A stretch of DNA of 64,000 bases, taken from NCBI RefSeq assembly GCF_030817275.1, contig NZ_JAUSZD010000002.1:7528501-7592500 (forward strand), read 5' to 3'. This stretch comes from Paenibacillus sp. V4I7 (GTDB lineage Bacteria; Bacillota; Bacilli; Paenibacillales; NBRC-103111). The notes beneath the pieces are model-generated. The model was not told the DNA's origin, ran no database searches, and saw only the letters and a program-made list of their open reading frames with translations. Below, one piece after another: positions 1 through 7,409 of this stretch (position 1 is the stretch's first letter; each line of letters opens with the position of its first letter). Both the position numbers and the translations under genes were made by a program.

Positions 1-1
1 C

Positions 2-226
2 GGCTCGGTAGAAGGTTTCCAAGTGGTGCCTGCGATTTTGCGCAGGGCGCGGCTTCAGGCTATTAATGTGGGGAGCAGAGAGATGTTTGAATCCATGAAC
101 CGTGCCATTACGAATCATAAACTTCGTCCTGCGATTGATCGCGTTTTCCCATTTGAACAGGCTATTGACGCTTTCAAATATTTCGAAAATGGTTCTTACT
201 TCGGAAAGATCTGCATTACGCTTTAA
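2..226 (+). CDS. C-terminal end of a zinc-type alcohol dehydrogenase / quinone oxidoreductase (partial)
   Basis: The window opens inside this gene; the reading frame is open from base 2 and stops at 226. The 74 visible residues end with the pattern FPFEQAIDAFKYFENG followed by GKICITL, which is the usual C-terminus of medium-chain (MDR) zinc alcohol dehydrogenases and quinone oxidoreductases, where the last helix and strand close the catalytic domain after the NAD(P)-binding Rossmann fold. The cofactor motif and any zinc ligands lie outside the window, so neither substrate nor metal dependence can be judged. It converges on the UMP-kinase-like gene; a strong hairpin separates them. Confidence 0.75.
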   Translation, partial: GSVEGFQVVPAILRRARLQAINVGSREMFESMNRAITNHKLRPAIDRVFPFEQAIDAFKYFENGSYFGKICITL

Positions 227-275
227 CTCAACATAAGAAATGGCATCCTATCATTTTTAAAATATGCTTTGGTTT

Positions 276-296
276 GGGGTAAGCGGTGCTTACCCC
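276..296. terminator. Hairpin between convergent genes
   Basis: A perfect 9-bp stem GGGGTAAGC / GCTTACCCC with a 3-base loop lies between the oxidoreductase stop and the convergent kinase stop. Neither side has a clear U-run, so it is a likely transcript-end structure but a weak intrinsic terminator. Confidence 0.45.
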
Positions 297-310
297 TGAT
301 AAACTAGGTA

Positions 311-1051
311 TTAATGAAAAATAAGTTCGGATGAACCGCTGATGATCGTGCCTGTATTCTGACCTTCACAAATCTCTTTCATGGAGCCAGGCTTATCGAA
401 GTTGAAAACATGCATGGGGATATGATAATCTCGTGCCAGAATGAAGGCGGACTGATCCATGACCTTGAGATCATTTTGGATAACGTCGTTATAGTGGAGT
501 GATTTGTACTGAAGAGCTTCCTTATGGTGCTTCGGATCTTTATCGAAAACACCGTCAACCCCCTGCTTCGCGACGAGAATCGCTTCACAGTTGACTTCAA
601 TGGCTCTTTGGACCGATGGATAATCGGTGGTGACGAAAGGCTGTCCATTGCCTCCTGCGAAAATAACGATGTACCCTTTTTCCAAGTGATGAATGGCCCT
701 CAGTCGGATGAAAGGCTCCGCCACCGAAGCGACCGGAATCGCAGTCATGACGCGCACTTCAGCTTCGCTCTTCGCTTTAAGAACACCGCGCAGCATCAAG
801 CTGTTGATGACGGTAGCCAGCGTACCGATATTATCAGCCTCTGCCTTCTCGATTCCCCAGCTCTCGCCCATATTTCCGCGAAAAATATTGCCTCCACCTA
901 TCACGATGCACACTTCGACACCAAGATTGACAACAGTCATAATCTCATTGGCAATGTGATCAAGCTGCGTAGGATCGAAGCCAAACTCACTATCTCCAGC
1001 TACTGCCCCGCCACTAAGTTTAATTAGGACCCTCTTGTACCGCATATCCAT
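311..1051 (-). CDS. UMP kinase-like protein (PyrH family paralogue)
   Basis: 246 residues of the amino-acid-kinase fold, the family of bacterial UMP kinase, which makes UDP from UMP and ATP in pyrimidine synthesis. Visible family motifs are KRVLIKLSGG near the start, VIGGGNIFRG (phosphate loop), DNIGTLATVIN, FAGGNGQPFVTTD and GVDGVFDKDP. Several positions differ from the usual PyrH consensus: KLSGG rather than KLSGE, and DNIGTLAT rather than DHMGMLAT. The normal pyrH of Firmicutes sits in rpsB-tsf-pyrH-frr; this gene stands alone beside an MFS carrier, so it is probably a second, diverged copy. Two ATGs are possible (1051 and 1045) behind the same GGAGGAG site. It could be a specialised nucleotide kinase; that part is inference. 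Confidence 0.85.
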   Translation of the reverse strand: MDMRYKRVLIKLSGGAVAGDSEFGFDPTQLDHIANEIMTVVNLGVEVCIVIGGGNIFRGNMGESWGIEKAEADNIGTLATVINSLMLRGVLKAKSEAEVRVMTAIPVASVAEPFIRLRAIHHLEKGYIVIFAGGNGQPFVTTDYPSVQRAIEVNCEAILVAKQGVDGVFDKDPKHHKEALQYKSLHYNDVIQNDLKVMDQSAFILARDYHIPMHVFNFDKPGSMKEICEGQNTGTIISGSSELIFH

Positions 1052-1131
1052 CTCTCCTCCCAGATGAGAAAATCAGTATCATTGACCTTCACCATAAGTA
1101 CGACCTGCGCCAGTGAGCGGATTGTACCTAT

Positions 1132-1165
1132 AAAAAAACACTAAAGCAATGAATGCTTTAGTGTT
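1132..1165 (-). terminator. Intrinsic terminator downstream of the UMF1 carrier
   Basis: A 12-bp perfect stem AACACTAAAGCA / TGCTTTAGTGTT with a 5-base loop is followed on the minus strand by seven U. It ends transcription from the MFS gene upstream and separates it from the kinase gene. Confidence 0.85.
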
Positions 1166-1248
1166 CCATGAATGAGAAATAGGAAAAGACCACGTTGCTA
1201 ATATCAACAGGACCCTTCATACGCCTCACACCTTCCGTCTATGTCCAC

Positions 1249-1292
1249 ATAAGAAAGTATAAGTTTTCGGTTCCCGAAAACCGCTTTCTTAT
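1249..1292. other. Long hairpin in the gap after the MFS gene
   Basis: ATAAGAAAG pairs with CTTTCTTAT, and inside it GTTTTCGG pairs with CCGAAAAC over a TTC loop. It lies between the MFS stop at 1382 and the terminator at 1132-1165, so it would be part of that mRNA's 3' untranslated region. No U-run follows it. The rest of 1166-1381 shows no convincing gene. Confidence 0.5.
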
Positions 1293-1381
1293 TGGCGATA
1301 AAAATTTCCGCTTAACGCGGTCGCTCATCTTTGAATGTACGTCGATAAACGTTTTTCTCATTAAAAGTTATTGTACACGAA

Positions 1382-2707
1382 TTAAGAGGAGGAATGCAAT
1401 TTCTGCGGCACACGCATATGAACGAACAGACCAATCACGACTAGGATCAAGAGAGAGCCTAAGGCTACACGGCTAGCCAAATTGCCAGATGACGCGAGCG
1501 CCCAGGTAATCGTACCATAGAGAGCAGGTCCGACGATCGAGGACACTTTACCTGAGAAGGCGAACAATCCGAAGAATTGACCGCGTTTCTCTTCCGGCGT
1601 TAGCTGAACAATGAGTGTCCGGGATGTGACCCACATAGCGCCCATAGACACCCCATACAAGCTGCCGGCAACCCAAAATACGCTCTGACTTGTTGCAAAT
1701 GCCGCTAAGGAGATGGCAATAATAAGGATGAAGGCGACGATGGTCACCGCTCTTTTGGGACCGATATTTCTGGCCACATAGCCGAAAAGGAACGAACCGA
1801 TGATACTAGATACCGTTGAAACGAGGTAGAGAAGAATGAATTGCCCCGTGGTGAAGCCCATAACGGTATTCGCATAAATGGCCATCACGGCAATCGCCGT
1901 GGCAATCGCATCGTTAAAGAAGAAGTAGGCGATCATGAACAAGAAGGCAGCTCGGTACTTTCTTGCTTCTTTGAACGTAGCCCAGATCTCACGGTAACCG
2001 CTGAGAAGCGACTTTTTCCCGCTGACGGGCTTCTGAGGCTTCTCTTTGTAAAAAAGCATGATAGGCAAAGAGAAGATCAGAAACATAAGCGCACTAGGGA
2101 TGAACGTATTTTCAAAATGATTGCCGTTGATCAATGGAAACACGACAAGTCCAACTAATGTGCCGACATAACCAACCGCTACGCCAACTCCCGAAATGAT
2201 GGGAATCTCACGTGCATTACCCAGATCCGAAATCATTGAATCGTAGAAAATTAAGCTGGAATTGTAAAAGAATTTGGCGACCATGAAAAAGAAAATCACG
2301 CCTAGTATGGAGGTGTTGAGTCCCATCCACTGCTGGTCTGTGTGCCAAAGGGCGGAAGCGCCCATGAGGAGAGTTGCCGTGATAGCAATAAGCGTAAAAG
2401 GGACGAGGTAAGCCTTCTTTTTACCTGTCCGGTCAATCCATACCCCGAATAAGGGAGACAATAACACGAGAAAGAGGCTGGATATCGCATTGGAGTAAGT
2501 AATGAAAGTACTGGCGATCTGATTCAGCTCTTCGCTCTTGCCTAACGTTTCTTTTAAATAAAAGGGATAAAACACAGTCACGATATTGGAGGAAAAAATC
2601 GTATTCGCGAAATCGTACATCGCCCAAGCGAATATCGGTAAGGAGAAGAACAGGGTCCATACTTTACGTGCTTGCATCGGATTGGAAGTGGATTCAAGCT
2701 TTGCCAC
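1382..2707 (-). CDS. MFS transporter, Atg22/UMF1 type
   Basis: About 441 residues with some twelve hydrophobic segments. The N-terminal signature WAMYDFANTIFSSNIVTVFY and the loop GVWIDRTGKKK match the UMF1 (Atg22-like) branch of the major facilitator superfamily. Members sit in the cytoplasmic membrane; the bacterial substrates are not established. The frame extends to 2734, but the ATG there has no ribosome site, whereas a GTG at 2707 lies 10 bases behind GGAAGGG, so I prefer 2707; the choice does not touch the membrane domain. It is monocistronic between two terminators. Confidence 0.85.
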   Translation of the reverse strand: MAKLESTSNPMQARKVWTLFFSLPIFAWAMYDFANTIFSSNIVTVFYPFYLKETLGKSEELNQIASTFITYSNAISSLFLVLLSPLFGVWIDRTGKKKAYLVPFTLIAITATLLMGASALWHTDQQWMGLNTSILGVIFFFMVAKFFYNSSLIFYDSMISDLGNAREIPIISGVGVAVGYVGTLVGLVVFPLINGNHFENTFIPSALMFLIFSLPIMLFYKEKPQKPVSGKKSLLSGYREIWATFKEARKYRAAFLFMIAYFFFNDAIATAIAVMAIYANTVMGFTTGQFILLYLVSTVSSIIGSFLFGYVARNIGPKRAVTIVAFILIIAISLAAFATSQSVFWVAGSLYGVSMGAMWVTSRTLIVQLTPEEKRGQFFGLFAFSGKVSSIVGPALYGTITWALASSGNLASRVALGSLLILVVIGLFVHMRVPQKLHSSS

Positions 2708-2791
2708 GAGGGTCACACCCTTCCTTCTCATCAATTGGTATTTTCTCTAGTATATTGGCTACCGGGCATGGAAATCCCTCTGTCTTTACAA

Positions 2792-2828
2792 TAAAAAAAC
2801 TCTCCCTCTAATCAAATTGGAAGGAGAG
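2792..2828 (-). terminator. Terminator of the hybrid histidine kinase gene
   Basis: The stem CTCTCC / GGAGAG is extended by TCTAAT / ATTGGA around a CAA loop, and is followed on the minus strand by seven U. Confidence 0.8.
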
Positions 2829-2888
2829 AGAGAGGGGATACCACAATAGTTGCATGGAATGCCTAACGCGAAGGCTCTCTTTGACGCG

Positions 2889-5771
2889 TTAAGCATCCGA
2901 TTGCGGCTTTTTGATTTCGACCTCGATTACATCTATGCTCTCTTTCATTTCAATCACATCGATGCCGTTACGCTGTAGAGTGGTCGAGAGGTTCTCTTTA
3001 TTTTGAGCTGGGAAAACGTAAGCATTACTTTGCTTATTATCGAGGAGGCGTTTCGCCACCTGGACGAGACGCTCCATTGTGAACGGCTTTTTGAGATATT
3101 TCTCAATCTCTTTTTCATGGTAATCATGAGGCGGATCGAGCGCTGTTGAAACGATAACGGGGGTCTGATAGTGCACCGGATGACGGTATAAATCAGCGAT
3201 GAAATCCCAACCTGTCTTGGCACCCTCCAGATGAATATCGACGATGAATAGAATCGGTCCCTCGCCTTTACAGCGATTAAGCGCGATAATGCCCTCCTCA
3301 GCAGAACGAAGCTGCATGGAGGGGAGCCCCAACTTGTTCAGTGCAACTTGAATGAGCTTCGCCAGATTATCGTCATCTTCGAAAATAACAATTTGACCAT
3401 CCATGTTCGAAATCTCATATAGATCAAGCTCAATTCGGAATGTCGTACCTTGTCCCATTTCGGATGTATAGGAGATATGTCCGTGGTGTCCTTCTACAAT
3501 CTCTTTCACAATAGCGAGACCTAAGCCGGTACCGCCAATTTGGCGACGGTCCGAGTTGTCGACACGGAAGAACTTGGAGAACATTTGATTACGGGCTTCC
3601 TCTGGGATGCCGAGTCCGTAATCTTGAATCGCTACGGTGATTTTACCTTGGTCGACAGTTAGGTGAATATCGATGTGATCTGCTCCTGGTGAGTACTTAA
3701 TCGCATTGCTGATCAAGTTGTCGAATACTTGACGAATACGATCAGCATCCGCTCGCACCCATAGTTCCGTTTCTTGCTGATGAATGAGAATACGATGGCT
3801 ATGCTTATCCTGCCACTGCTCAGCGATCTCTTGTACAGTAGGCAGCAGATTGACAGGGGAGAAATGATACAGTTGTCGACCTGATTCCATCCGCTGCAAA
3901 TCAAGGAAATCGTTAATTAAATTCGATAAGCGATGTGCTTCTTTATAAATGGTTTCCATGTATTTCTTTTGTTTCTCTTGTGAAAGTTCCCGATGCAGCA
4001 GGATCTCGATAAAACCAAGTACACTGGCCAGTGGAGTCCGCAGCTCATGAGATACAATACTAATGAATTCATTCTTCATTTCATCGATACGTTCTTCTTC
4101 GGTGCGATCACGAAATACGAATAAGTAGCCTTGCTGTTCGGTATCTTCACTGACTACGGTCGCATATAGCTCCGCGTGTTGAACCTGATCCTCATGCTCG
4201 AAACTAAAGCGTTGTGTGAGATGAGACAGTGAGCCATCAATTAACGCTTCAATGGATGAAGCGACGCCTATAAAGCTCGGAGAATCGGCAGCTATTTCGT
4301 GACTGCTATCAACCAGGTTCTCACCTTTGTGTTCATTTAAATTGAAATACCGATTCATTCGATGATTAGAGAAAAGGATAGTACCTTGCGAATCACACAT
4401 CATCATGCCCTCATGTGCGGATTCCAAAATATTTTGAATCAGATCGCGCTGCCCTTCGATGAGCTGCTTCTCCGTTATTAATTGATCATTCAGCTCTGCT
4501 AAGCTGGCCGCTTGCTTGAGCCTCTCGTCATTCATAACCTGCGCATAGAAGGCGAGTCCGAACTGACGAACTAAACCTTTGGTCAAACGTTGGTTATTTT
4601 CTTGAAAGTCGGAGCTTTGATAGCTCGTTAGCAGCAAGAAGCCAATGACCTGCTGTTTATCGTCCAAGAGAGGGACATATTGATCGACAGCTCGTGTCAT
4701 TCCCCCATGGACACCTTGTTCATGACCGGATACATCTCGTGTATGTACAAAAGGTGTCCCTTCATCGAAAACACGCCTAGCCGGTCCGAAAAGCTCTCTC
4801 TGATTCAAATTAATATGTTCTTTCGGATAACCAATGGAATGAATGACTTCATAAGAAGAAGAGTCCTCTGCGTGACGTTCCATGACGACCAGAGCCGCAT
4901 CCTGCGATAACGAATTAAGCAGTGCTGGGAGCGTATGTTTCAAGAAATCTTTCAGCTTCACGTAGCCTGTAAGCTTCTCCTGATAGGATGAGATGAGTTC
5001 CAAATCCCTTTCTCGTTCGGATAGCTTCGCGAGTGTTATCTGCTGCTCTTCCTGCTGGGCCATAATCTCCTCATTCTGAGTCTCCAAGCTTTCGGCCATA
5101 TAGCGATACGTTTCCTCGCTTCTGCGAATCTCTTCTTCAGCATGATAGGCTCGATAGGAAATGAAAATGGACAGACCGCCTGCAATTAAGGCAATCAGAC
5201 TGCCTACCATTGTAATCATACGAGAGATTTTACCTGCTTTAAGGGAAGCTGCGTAGGCATCTGACGTGATTTGCTCGATTGCCTTTTCGATGCTTACGTG
5301 AATTACTCGATAGCGATCCATCATCGTTTTACCAGACGCTATACGAGCTTTCGCCTCTTCTGTTTTACCGGCACGAACCAACTCCAATTGTGTGTCGAAG
5401 TATCTCTGTAAGTTATTAATGGCAGGTATGGCTTGCGTGTCCATAATAAGCTGCAAGGTGGGGTACTTTTTATCGTATTTGCTGATCGTGTTCAGATCCA
5501 GCTCCAGCTGCTTTTTACCAGATGTATAGGGCTCCAGGTATTGTTCATTCCCTGATAATTCAAAACCGCGGATACCTGTTTCTTGGTTAATTAAATGTTT
5601 AAGCAGGCTGTTCGTTGTGTTTGAAATCGGAATGGAATCGTGCACGATCGCATCGCTTTCCCTTTCCACATTGCGAGAAGCGATAAAGTTGGAGACACTC
5701 ACAAAGGCTAATAAAAGGACGATTAAAATAACGTATAGCATGGAGATCCGAGATCTCGTGAATGTCTTCAT
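2889..5771 (-). CDS. Hybrid sensor histidine kinase: CHASE3-GAF-PAS-HisKA-HATPase-receiver
   Basis: A 960-residue membrane kinase. A transmembrane helix at about 10-31 and another at 186-206 flank an extracellular CHASE3-like domain with the motif NQETGIRGFELSG. Then come a coiled coil (about 215-260), a GAF domain (about 260-412), a second coiled coil, a PAS domain (about 440-555) and the kinase core. The phosphorylated histidine is H575 in SHELRTP; N-box asparagines are near 685-689, and the G boxes DYGLGI and GGTGLGLA are at 717 and 746. The C-terminal receiver has acidic residues at 799-800, phospho-acceptor D845 and K895, followed by a 50-residue tail of unknown role. No partner regulator or output gene is adjacent except the divergent EAL gene. 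The signal sensed is unknown. Confidence 0.9.
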   Translation of the reverse strand: MKTFTRSRISMLYVILIVLLLAFVSVSNFIASRNVERESDAIVHDSIPISNTTNSLLKHLINQETGIRGFELSGNEQYLEPYTSGKKQLELDLNTISKYDKKYPTLQLIMDTQAIPAINNLQRYFDTQLELVRAGKTEEAKARIASGKTMMDRYRVIHVSIEKAIEQITSDAYAASLKAGKISRMITMVGSLIALIAGGLSIFISYRAYHAEEEIRRSEETYRYMAESLETQNEEIMAQQEEQQITLAKLSERERDLELISSYQEKLTGYVKLKDFLKHTLPALLNSLSQDAALVVMERHAEDSSSYEVIHSIGYPKEHINLNQRELFGPARRVFDEGTPFVHTRDVSGHEQGVHGGMTRAVDQYVPLLDDKQQVIGFLLLTSYQSSDFQENNQRLTKGLVRQFGLAFYAQVMNDERLKQAASLAELNDQLITEKQLIEGQRDLIQNILESAHEGMMMCDSQGTILFSNHRMNRYFNLNEHKGENLVDSSHEIAADSPSFIGVASSIEALIDGSLSHLTQRFSFEHEDQVQHAELYATVVSEDTEQQGYLFVFRDRTEEERIDEMKNEFISIVSHELRTPLASVLGFIEILLHRELSQEKQKKYMETIYKEAHRLSNLINDFLDLQRMESGRQLYHFSPVNLLPTVQEIAEQWQDKHSHRILIHQQETELWVRADADRIRQVFDNLISNAIKYSPGADHIDIHLTVDQGKITVAIQDYGLGIPEEARNQMFSKFFRVDNSDRRQIGGTGLGLAIVKEIVEGHHGHISYTSEMGQGTTFRIELDLYEISNMDGQIVIFEDDDNLAKLIQVALNKLGLPSMQLRSAEEGIIALNRCKGEGPILFIVDIHLEGAKTGWDFIADLYRHPVHYQTPVIVSTALDPPHDYHEKEIEKYLKKPFTMERLVQVAKRLLDNKQSNAYVFPAQNKENLSTTLQRNGIDVIEMKESIDVIEVEIKKPQSDA

Positions 5772-5975
5772 AGCAATCGGTCACCTAGATTCTAATAGGA
5801 TGAATGGATGCTCTAAAAGTTCGACATGAGTCAACAAAATCCTTTTAAAAACGATCATGTTATGTTTTCTTCCATCAGTGCATTGCAAGATATGGAAATG
5901 TCGTTTAAAATATGATTCATTACACGATTGATGTTAAGTTTTAAGATCATCGAAGTTTGCTTGAGGAGGCGCACC

Positions 5976-7163
5976 GTGCAGGTAAAAGACAGCAGGATTC
6001 CGCCACTACTCGAAGTACGTCCATTCTTCCAACCGATACTTTCACTTCAGAGCCAAGAAATCATCGGCTATGAAACACTGGGAAGACGAATTCGGGAGGG
6101 TAGTGTCGAAAGTTTGGGGCCTTTTTTCAAAAATCCTGACATTCCCGAAGACATGCAGCTTCATATTGATCGGCATTTGAGGGAGCGGGCGATCGAACAG
6201 CTAGCTTCGGCTCAAGATGAGAGTTTCTTATTCATCAACTTAAAACCTTCATGGATCTATCAAACCTATAAGCGCACAGGCGTGCTGCCAACCATCGAGC
6301 TATTAAGGAAATATCAAATAAATCCGGCACGTGTCGTGATCGAAATAACCGAAGAGGAATTCACAGGGAAGCTTCATGAGCTGACGCAAATTGTAGAATT
6401 ATATCGAGAATTCGGCTGTACGATTGCCATTGACGATGTGGGCAGCGGGTTTAGCAATTTCGACCGAATCGCCAGTCTACAACCGAAGATATTGAAGATC
6501 GATCTTAATATTTTGAAAAAAAGCGCCATCCACGCCGGCTACAAGGCGCTGATGCAATCCTTTTCCATTCTAGCGGCTCAAATGGGGGCCTCCCTGCTCG
6601 TCGAAGGGGTGGAAACGAAGCAAGAACTGCGCAGTGCTCTTCAAATCGGAGCAAGGTATGTACAGGGTTATCTCTTCTCCCAAGCTGAACCTCAGCTGCA
6701 GCACAGGGATGCCTTTAAGTCTATGCTGAAAGAGGAAATGAAACTCTTTGGTCAAGATGAACTTGGGCGCTATAGCCGCCTTTTGACCATTCATCAAAGT
6801 CTAGATTTGCTTATCCATTCTTCTGTCTGTATATCAACAGCTGAAGATGCAGATCGTGTCATCGAAAATATCATTAGCAACGTGTCGGAAAACTGTATAC
6901 GTATGTACATCTGTCGGGAGGACGGCTACCAAATCTCGTCCAACTACAGCCGCAAAGACGAAGCATGGAACAAAGATGAGAGCTATCGCGGGGCAAACTG
7001 GACGTGGAGGCCCTATTTCATCTCCAGCATCATGATGATGAACCTGCAAAAACAAGGGATCCTATCCCAAGCTTACACAGACTTGGACACCTCGCATGAG
7101 ATTCAGACTTATTCGTGTGCATTGGGAGAGGGCTTTTATTTGTTTGGAGATTTGATGATCTGA
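5976..7163 (+). CDS. ykuI: EAL-domain c-di-GMP phosphodiesterase-like protein, YkuI type
   Basis: 395 residues from GTG 5976, chosen because GAGGAGG lies 6 bases upstream; the frame extends to 5928 but without a ribosome site. The N-terminal EAL domain keeps the residues used for c-di-GMP hydrolysis: E in YETL, N in FINLKP, E in EITEEEF, the DD pair in IAIDDVGSG, K in ILKIDL, E in VEGVET and Q in YVQGYLF. The C-terminal third (from about residue 260) is a PAS-like region with the spacing of Bacillus YkuI, a 407-residue EAL protein that binds c-di-GMP through its EAL domain. There is no membrane segment, so it is cytoplasmic. Whether it cleaves c-di-GMP or only senses it is open. It is divergent from the hybrid kinase. 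Confidence 0.85.
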   Translation: MQVKDSRIPPLLEVRPFFQPILSLQSQEIIGYETLGRRIREGSVESLGPFFKNPDIPEDMQLHIDRHLRERAIEQLASAQDESFLFINLKPSWIYQTYKRTGVLPTIELLRKYQINPARVVIEITEEEFTGKLHELTQIVELYREFGCTIAIDDVGSGFSNFDRIASLQPKILKIDLNILKKSAIHAGYKALMQSFSILAAQMGASLLVEGVETKQELRSALQIGARYVQGYLFSQAEPQLQHRDAFKSMLKEEMKLFGQDELGRYSRLLTIHQSLDLLIHSSVCISTAEDADRVIENIISNVSENCIRMYICREDGYQISSNYSRKDEAWNKDESYRGANWTWRPYFISSIMMMNLQKQGILSQAYTDLDTSHEIQTYSCALGEGFYLFGDLMI

Positions 7164-7231
7164 TAGGATAGATTGAGAGATTACGAGGTAGAGAGCGCGT
7201 ATAAAATAGAATGTGAAAACGAGTGTCTGAG

Positions 7232-7255
7232 AGGTTACCCCAGGTGGCCTTTTTT
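7232..7255 (+). terminator. Terminator of the EAL gene
   Basis: The stem AGGTTACC / GGTGGCCT (with two G-U pairs) has a 3-base loop and is followed by five U. Confidence 0.7.
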
Positions 7256-7299
7256 GTGTTTGAAGCAACTTCTCAACCCTCCAGACATCTGTTTTAGGC

Positions 7300-7337
7300 A
7301 AAAAGAAATCCTGCACAAAACCATGCAGGATTTCTTT
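7300..7337 (-). terminator. Terminator of the SNF2 gene (usable from both sides)
   Basis: A perfect 11-bp stem GAAATCCTGCA / TGCAGGATTTC has an 8-base loop. On the minus strand it runs into TTTCTTTTT, on the plus strand into TTTG. It sits 75 bases after the helicase stop. Confidence 0.75.
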
Positions 7338-7409
7338 GTATTTCATGGCAGTAAGACTGACGAACGTATATGAGGCATTGTCGTGTGCCGAACCGCGAAC
7401 CCCAGACTC

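Noticed and set aside
524..1027. 167-residue plus-strand frame inside the UMP-kinase-like gene
   Set aside because: Shadow of a recognised family on the minus strand.
1195..1476. 93-residue plus-strand frame overlapping the MFS C-terminus
   Set aside because: No ribosome site, and half of it is antisense to the carrier gene.
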